Shown here one piece after another: positions 32,054 to 35,644 of a DNA stretch of 35,644 bases. A program made the translations under genes and the position numbers. Numbering within the stretch: the first letter of the stretch is position 1; each line of letters starts with the position of its first letter. A model generated the notes under the pieces. The model ran no database searches and was not told where the DNA came from. It saw only the letters and a list, made by a program, of their open reading frames with translations. Source of the stretch: a virus; IMG/VR virus record IMGVR_UViG_3300048113_000557, positions 1-35,644 of that record; one strand, given 5' to 3'.

Positions 32054-32999
32054 TCTCACGGCTCATTGCCTCCCTCATTTGTTGTCTGATTTCGACTGGT
32101 CTGTATTCACGGCGCTTGCTGTTACACAGCAGTCGCACCTTGTCGTGCAGCCAGTAGCCAGTGCGGCCCTCGTAGCGGTGGTAACGCTGCTTAGCCACCA
32201 CCAAGTTGATGTCCGGGAAGTCGTCGTCCACCTCCTCACCTTGGTTGCGCTTCTTCGTCTTCTCCTTGTCTTCATGGACAATGAGCACAGAGCTGCTCAC
32301 GTTGACCAAGTGGCTGGAGCCGATGAAATCGTGCTTCGTAGGTATGTGCTTCTCACCCTCTTTGCCTGCCGGCTTCCTCATGTGATGCACGAGGACAATG
32401 CAGACGTTCATGCTCTTGGCGATTGCCGCCAGTTTTTGGCTGAATGCCCGCTCCTGCTCGAGGTCATCGGCCAGCGACACCATGAACAGGCAGTCCAGTA
32501 CGATCAGCTGGCAGCCGAAGAACTTGACCAGCCCTATGCACGCCTGCAGCGCTTCTTCGGGAGTCATCACGTCTACCTTGTCGTAGATATATAGGCGCGA
32601 GTCATCCATCCAGTTAGCAAACTCTCTCAGGTAGGACTCAGGCGTCTCAGGCGACACAGCAGAAAAGCTTGCGAGCTGGTCGAATAGGAACTCAGCCGGT
32701 AGCTCCAAGCTGATGAACCCGACCCGACTGCCGTGGGCTGCCGCGTGCAGCCCCCACTGAGCCATGACCGCACTTTTGCCATGTCCGCTATACCCGCCCG
32801 CGAGCACCAGCTCGCCGGGCCTGAGTGCAAAGCCTCCCTCAAGCTTTGGCCAAGGTGGCTGGATGCCCTCGTCGACCGCGTTGCGGCGCTTCATGGCGCG
32901 GCCTACCAAGTCAAGCGGCATGGCCACGTTGTCCACCCGGTTGTAGCTCAGCTCCTCCTGTACTCTCAGGTTTCTAAAGTCGTCACGACTGACAAGCAT
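32046..32999 (-). CDS. DnaB-like replicative helicase (RecA-fold)
   Basis: A 317-residue protein with Walker A GYSGHGKS (69-76) after LRPGELVLAGG. VGFISLELPAEFLFDQLASF matches the DnaB region after Walker A. Walker B is CQLIVLDCLFMV, and VCIVLVHHMRKP carries the sensor His segment. The N-terminal primase-interacting domain of full DnaB is missing, so it is the ATPase core found in many phage helicases. It would unwind DNA at the fork; no polymerase gene is seen, so host polymerase is probably used. The ATG overlaps the upstream stop (TAATG). Confidence 0.85.
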   Translation of the reverse strand: MLVSRDDFRNLRVQEELSYNRVDNVAMPLDLVGRAMKRRNAVDEGIQPPWPKLEGGFALRPGELVLAGGYSGHGKSAVMAQWGLHAAAHGSRVGFISLELPAEFLFDQLASFSAVSPETPESYLREFANWMDDSRLYIYDKVDVMTPEEALQACIGLVKFFGCQLIVLDCLFMVSLADDLEQERAFSQKLAAIAKSMNVCIVLVHHMRKPAGKEGEKHIPTKHDFIGSSHLVNVSSSVLIVHEDKEKTKKRNQGEEVDDDFPDINLVVAKQRYHRYEGRTGYWLHDKVRLLCNSKRREYRPVEIRQQMREAMSREND

Positions 33000-33226
33000 T
33001 AGAGAGGTATCTCGTACTGCTCGTCGTCGATAAACTCTATGTAGTCCTCCCAGTCTCCATCTCTGAATCCCTCGTTGACCTGCTCGATCATGTACTCAAT
33101 GTCCTCGTTGGACAGGCCGCTAACGTCGTAGCCAAGCTCTATAAGCGCGTCGATGTGCCGCTGCAGGTCCTTGAGCTGAGGCTCTTGGGGGCGTTCTGAC
33201 ATCCAATTGAAGTCTATGGGTTGCAT
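32999..33226 (-). CDS. Acidic protein (75 aa) preceding helicase
   Basis: A 75-residue acidic protein (RHIDALIELGYDVSGLSNED in the middle; WEDYIEFIDDEQYEIPL at the end). AAGGAG lies nine bases upstream of the ATG, directly behind the first repeated early leader. Its stop overlaps the helicase start (TAATG). It could be a helicase-associated factor from coupling alone; no family recognised. Confidence 0.7.
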   Translation of the reverse strand: MQPIDFNWMSERPQEPQLKDLQRHIDALIELGYDVSGLSNEDIEYMIEQVNEGFRDGDWEDYIEFIDDEQYEIPL

Positions 33227-33240
33227 GTTTTTCTCCTTGT

Positions 33241-33290
33241 CTCATATATAACGACCATTTCGGTCTCTGACCTGTAAGTCGTTGATTTAC
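33241..33290 (-). promoter_or_regulatory. Early leader element A (motif, hairpin, -10-like)
   Basis: On the minus strand, TAAATCAACGACTTA (33275-33289) is followed 22 bases later by TATATA, with a small inverted repeat (GACC/GGTC, 33253-33265) between. The ribosome site of the next gene lies about 10 bases further. Leaders B and C repeat the motif with the same distance to an A/T-rich -10-like box, so this is probably a promoter with an upstream binding site. Confidence 0.6.
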
Positions 33291-33306
33291 CTGCTTATTG
33301 AGGTTT

Positions 33307-34038
33307 TTAGCCCGTTATGTCCGAGTTTGTGGCCATGTATCGGCCGGTCTGATAAGGGCCGCGACCAGGTGGGTAGGTCATCGTGTCAACGATTGGCGAC
33401 ATGCGGACGGGCTCGTCTACTCGAGGAGCTGATCCGAAGTCAGGACCTGGCTGGTCCTTGATCGACAGAGGGCCGTTGCCGGCGTCGGTGTGTGCATAGG
33501 GAGGCATAGGCGGACGCCAGTCGCTCCGTAGCGGGCCGTTACCCTTGGCGGCGTAATCACCAAGGATGTGGTCGCGAATTCGCTGGCGCCACACCTTGCC
33601 GGGTTCCGAGGGCTTCCTGCGTGGCTTTAGGGGTATCGGCTTTTGGTGCTCGTTTAACCCGCATACAGACGCTCGTCGCCTGTCTGCTATCTCGGCCTCC
33701 TTAGCCGTTGCCGTGAATGACAGCGCGAAGTCGTCCCAGTGGTCCTCGCCTAGCTGATCGTTCTCACCACGCTCCCAGTACTCAGGCTCACCGCCGTAGC
33801 CCATGTCGTTGGGCTGGCCGCCCTGCTTAGAGCTGGGCTTAGTCTCAAACCCACGGGCGGTCTCTGGCGACTCAGTCATAAACTCCGCACGGTTCTGCAG
33901 GTCGTTGATCTCAGCGTCTAGTCGCGCCCACTTACCTTTTGGTCGCCTTGCACCGCCGACGTGTGCGTAAAGCTCGGCCGGCTCAATAACTCCAAGGCCC
34001 TCGGACTCAAGCAGTGATTCCCAGTTTTCTGCTGACAT
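33307..34038 (-). CDS. Early protein of unknown function (243 aa)
   Basis: Start at the ATG at 34038, with TTGGAG nine bases before it; the frame extends upstream only through that ribosome site. The protein is polar, with a basic central part (PLKPRRKPSEPGKVWRQRIR, about 136-155) and a Pro/Gly/Asp-rich disordered C-terminus. No membrane helix or catalytic motif is visible. It forms its own unit between early leaders A and B, so it is probably expressed early and separately. No family recognised. Confidence 0.7.
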   Translation of the reverse strand: MSAENWESLLESEGLGVIEPAELYAHVGGARRPKGKWARLDAEINDLQNRAEFMTESPETARGFETKPSSKQGGQPNDMGYGGEPEYWERGENDQLGEDHWDDFALSFTATAKEAEIADRRRASVCGLNEHQKPIPLKPRRKPSEPGKVWRQRIRDHILGDYAAKGNGPLRSDWRPPMPPYAHTDAGNGPLSIKDQPGPDFGSAPRVDEPVRMSPIVDTMTYPPGRGPYQTGRYMATNSDITG

Positions 34039-34050
34039 AATGCTCTCCAA

Positions 34051-34137
34051 TGATTTGTATGCCGCTCACATATGTAACGACTGTTTAGTCGTATGTTCTG
34101 CAAGACGTTGATTTACTTAGAATTGTTTACTGCTCAC
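34051..34137 (-). promoter_or_regulatory. Early leader element B (motif, hairpin, GTGAGC repeats)
   Basis: On the minus strand TAAATCAACGTCTTG (34101-34115) is followed by a perfect CGACT/AGTCG hairpin (34078-34091) and a TTACATATG box at the same distance as in leader A. Copies of a GTGAGCRGYAWAC element lie at 34051-34069 and, weaker, at 34119-34137. Leaders A and B can be aligned over about 50 bases, which points to duplication of a regulatory cassette. Confidence 0.6.
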
Positions 34138-34499
34138 TTCACGCGCAAAATCTCTGCGGTGTTGATGTCTACAGTTGCGACTCGGCCATCAGGACACAGG
34201 ACCTCGGCGGCCGTGACGTTCTTAATGAACGACTCGACAGCTGCGTCGGTAGTCAAGACCACCTCGATACCGTTGCCGACCTTGGCGTTGGCGTTTCCGT
34301 CCTTGTTGATCGTTCCAACGTGGGCGCTGGCAATGTCAGCACTCAGTAGGAATGTAATCAGGTACTTGCCGTAGTTGCGTGCGACCAAGTCGCGAGGAGC
34401 AAGGTGCAGGCCCTTGTTGATGCCTTCCTTGCCGTTCTTACCCGCTGCGATAGCTGCAAGCAGCTCGGCGGGGTTGTCACATCCGTGGTGTAATTTCAT
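34134..34499 (-). CDS. Early protein of unknown function (121 aa)
   Basis: Start at 34499, because GGAGGC six bases upstream is the ribosome site; an upstream ATG at 34511 overlaps that site. The protein (KLHHGCDNPAELLAAIAAGK onward) has a helical N-terminus, then a beta-rich domain (GNGIEVVLTTDAAVESFIKN; later GRVATVDINTAEILRVK). No signal peptide. It lies in its own unit between leaders B and C. No family recognised. Confidence 0.7.
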   Translation of the reverse strand: MKLHHGCDNPAELLAAIAAGKNGKEGINKGLHLAPRDLVARNYGKYLITFLLSADIASAHVGTINKDGNANAKVGNGIEVVLTTDAAVESFIKNVTAAEVLCPDGRVATVDINTAEILRVK

Positions 34500-34510
34500 G
34501 GCTGCCTCCA

Positions 34511-34613
34511 TTTATTAGCAGGGTTATTCCGTGTGTTTTGTAAGTCGTTGATTTCGTTTCGAATCGTTTTTGCCCGGTGCTGTTGCCACGCCCGGACGGG
34601 CGCCGAATCTCAT
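34511..34613 (-). promoter_or_regulatory. Early leader element C
   Basis: On the minus strand GAAATCAACGACTTA (34541-34555) is followed, at the same distance as in leaders A and B, by TAATAA and then GGAGG. A GC-rich inverted repeat (CGCCCG/CGGGCG, 34589-34602) precedes it and may end the upstream transcript, although it has no T tract. Acts probably as a promoter or operator for the 121-residue protein gene. Confidence 0.55.
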
Positions 34614-34838
34614 TCAGGGATAGCGTTCGCTCCACTGGTCGTGCAGATCAGACCAGTCGGCCCGATGCGCCTCGTCGTAGCCGACAAGCTCAACCAGCGT
34701 CCACCGATTAGCCCACCACCAGTCGTGGTGTAGTCGCCAGTCGATGTTGCGCCGCGCCTCAATGGCGTGCTCGAGACCAAACTCGCGGTCGTCGAGCGCC
34801 TCACCGATAACAAAGTCACCGGATATCAGGGGTCTCAT
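34614..34838 (-). CDS. Early Trp-rich protein (74 aa)
   Basis: A 74-residue acidic protein with eight Trp (e.g. RRNIDWRLHHDWWWANRWTL). GGAGAG lies eight bases before the ATG. A second frame over the same bases is the shadow. No family recognised; it may be an early inhibitor of a host function, which is speculation from position. Confidence 0.65.
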   Translation of the reverse strand: MRPLISGDFVIGEALDDREFGLEHAIEARRNIDWRLHHDWWWANRWTLVELVGYDEAHRADWSDLHDQWSERYP

Positions 34839-34860
34839 AGTGTCTCTCCGTTCTTGGTTG

Positions 34861-34879
34861 TGATTCGTTTGCCGCTCAC
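34861..34879 (-). repeat. GTGAGCGGCA repeat, copy D
   Basis: TGATTCGTTTGCCGCTCAC here and TGATTTGTATGCCGCTCAC at 34051-34069 agree at 17 of 19 bases; both precede early genes. A third, weaker copy is at 34119-34137. Possible regulatory or ancient duplication element. Confidence 0.6.
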
Positions 34880-35029
34880 CTAGCCCGCAAAGAATCTGCG
34901 AAGGCGGCGTGTTATGTCGTCCTCTTGGAACTCGTCGAGCCCGTGTTGAATAGAGGCCGCGTCACCGGCCTCGTCTACCGTGTAGCCAGCCTGTATAAGG
35001 CTGACGGCGTATGCGTATGCTTCTCTCAT
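34880..35029 (-). CDS. Small early protein (49 aa)
   Basis: A 49-residue frame, MREAYAYAVSLIQAGYTVDE at the start and ITRRLRRFFAG at the end, with an AGGAG ribosome site seven bases before the ATG. It is the first gene of the leftward block after the control region. Codon use and a compact helical composition support a real gene. No family recognised. A longer frame across the same bases in another phase (to 35192) lacks a ribosome site. Confidence 0.7.
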   Translation of the reverse strand: MREAYAYAVSLIQAGYTVDEAGDAASIQHGLDEFQEDDITRRLRRFFAG

Positions 35030-35220
35030 GTGTTGCTCCTTGATGTGTAGCTATCTGACCGGGGAGAGCTGCTGCCCTCCCGTCGTTTCTCGCCAGCCCC
35101 CCGTTACTTACATCCCCTTGCGTTATCCTTGCTGTCTCCCCTTCCCCTTGGCGCGTGGTATCACCGCCCTTCCAAGTTTCTGGTTTGACCATCCGGCGCT
35201 CAGTTATCTACATAACGGTA

Positions 35221-35293
35221 GCTGGTGGTTTGGTTGCCTTCGCCTCGTGGGCTTCGTCGTACTCGCTAATCACCTTGAAGGCTGGTGGTTAGG
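35221..35293 (+). repeat. 13-bp direct repeat 60 bp apart
   Basis: GCTGGTGGTTTGG at 35221-35233 and GCTGGTGGTTAGG at 35281-35293 are in direct orientation exactly 60 bases apart, in non-coding sequence. Could be protein-binding sites or part of an origin. Confidence 0.55.
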
Positions 35294-35315
35294 TCTAAGC
35301 AGTCCGTTTTGCTCG

Positions 35316-35339
35316 TTGAGTGTCTGTTGCCTCACTCAA
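35316..35339. repeat. Perfect inverted repeat TTGAGTG/CACTCAA
   Basis: Seven-base arms (35316-35322 and 35333-35339) around a 10-base spacer. The size and location in the divergent control region fit an operator for a dimeric regulator or an RNA hairpin. Confidence 0.5.
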
Positions 35340-35343
35340 TGCA

Positions 35344-35373
35344 GTTATATTAAGTGCTTAACTGCTCACGTAA
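35344..35373 (-). promoter_or_regulatory. Possible leftward early promoter
   Basis: On the minus strand TTACGT (35368-35373), an 18-base spacer and TATAAC (35344-35349) give a plausible sigma70-type promoter for the leftward block. The -35 match is moderate. It overlaps the first copy of the TGCTTAACTGCT repeat. Confidence 0.4.
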
Positions 35374-35457
35374 TTTACAATCTCCGCCAAGTGCTTGGCT
35401 TTTTCCGCCAATGTTGCTGGCGCTTTCGGACTAGCGTTAGTGCTTAATTGCTAACCG
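35350..35457 (+). repeat. Two copies of a TTARTGCTTAAYTGCT element
   Basis: TTAAGTGCTTAACTGCTCAC (from 35350) and GTTAGTGCTTAATTGCTAAC (from 35436) agree at 16 of 20 bases in direct orientation. Between them lie two hairpins. Location between divergent blocks suggests regulator binding or origin iterons. Confidence 0.6.
35386..35405 (+). terminator. Hairpin with T run in control region
   Basis: GCCAAG/CTTGGC with a short loop is followed by TTTTT on the plus strand, so rightward transcripts may end here. A second stem (CGCCA/TGGCG) follows at 35407-35421. Upstream, 35040-35340 holds no convincing gene on either strand; it is C/T-rich on the plus strand. Confidence 0.5.
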
Positions 35458-35518
35458 ACAGCGATAAGACGGGCAAAGTGTCAAAAGATTCAATAAATAT
35501 TTAAGTTGCGCCTCATTA

Positions 35519-35534
35519 TGTGAAGCAGATCACA
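35519..35534. promoter_or_regulatory. Perfect CRP-type palindrome (TGTGA-N6-TCACA)
   Basis: TGTGAAGCAGATCACA matches the CRP/Vfr consensus in all ten conserved positions. Reading right, a TCTATA box at 35576-35581 would put the site near -61 (class I position), but no good -35 is present. Reading left, TTTATT (35492-35497) would put it near -41 (class II). The site could therefore serve either block. An adjacent short frame (ATG at 35546, 24 codons to a TGA at 35618-35620) is too short to call. Confidence 0.65.
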
Positions 35535-35644
35535 AATTAGGGGCTATGACGAGGCCAGACAGCATTACAGCGGCCTCTATATCGGCCTCTCTGGTGGCTA
35601 TGGTAATGGCCCAGAGTTGAGCGTCCGCAAGGCTTTTAAAGCTT

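Noticed and set aside
34962-35192. Minus-strand frame of 76 codons overlapping the first early gene
   Set aside because: No ribosome site, unusual composition, and it runs out of phase with the well-supported 49-residue gene at 34880-35029.
35028-35447. Open plus-strand frame of 139 codons in the control region
   Set aside because: The product is extremely rich in Cys, Trp and Leu with no domain; it begins across the ribosome site of the opposite-strand gene, and its bases carry repeats and hairpins instead of coding pattern.
35546-35620. Short plus-strand gene of 24 codons behind the CRP-type site
   Set aside because: Too short and with AGGGG too close to the ATG for a confident call; kept only as part of the edge-joining observation.

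Overview
This window is most of the genome of a temperate tailed phage with podovirus-type virion genes, GC-rich and densely coded. Most neighbouring genes overlap by 1-8 bases (ATGA, TAATG or TAGTG junctions). The 3' half of a bacterial tRNA-Arg(ACG), with an encoded CCA, lies beside the integrase and looks like the phage attachment site. The tRNA form and a perfect CRP-type palindrome suggest a gammaproteobacterial host; this is inference. The attachment site is internal, with virion genes on one side and integrase on the other. That fits an excised or virion form of the genome rather than an integrated prophage cut at its host junctions.

Layout. (1) 1-24,398, plus strand: the late or virion block. 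Order: end of an upstream gene, a Gly/Pro-rich protein, large terminase, portal, a collagen-like fibre protein, two small proteins, scaffold, major capsid protein, a cluster of fibre and adhesin proteins, a lipoprotein and a secreted protein, a 904-residue Gly-rich virion protein, a tail adaptor, a tail nozzle or stabilisation protein, three probable ejection proteins, and finally a protein with an ADP-ribosyltransferase (ART) domain of the polyvalent-protein type. (2) 24,399-24,632: the attachment region, with the tRNA fragment, flanking direct repeats and a strong terminator. (3) 24,633-35,029, minus strand: the early block, transcribed toward the attachment site. It holds integrase, a DUF4224 protein, small membrane proteins, an SSB-like protein, a Sak3/DUF1071 annealing protein, DUF3310, a metallophosphoesterase, a T7 endonuclease I-like resolvase, a B12-dependent class II ribonucleotide reductase, several small membrane or secreted proteins, a DnaB-like helicase and early proteins of unknown function. 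(4) 35,030-35,644: a largely non-coding divergent control region with repeats, hairpins and the CRP-type site.

How it works together. Leftward early transcription would supply recombination-dependent replication (helicase, annealing protein, SSB, resolvase) and dNTPs (class II RNR). Rightward late transcription would build the particle. The ART protein sits last in the late operon, directly after the ejection proteins, so it is a good candidate for a virion-delivered effector acting on host proteins at infection.

Most interesting signals: the ART gene in the ejection-protein operon; a 15-bp motif that occurs both at the attachment site and in three early-gene leaders; the CRP-type site in the control region; and genes I could not recognise here (repressor, DNA polymerase, endolysin, small terminase). 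Those missing genes mean either that the window is not the whole genome or that their functions are carried by unrecognised genes.
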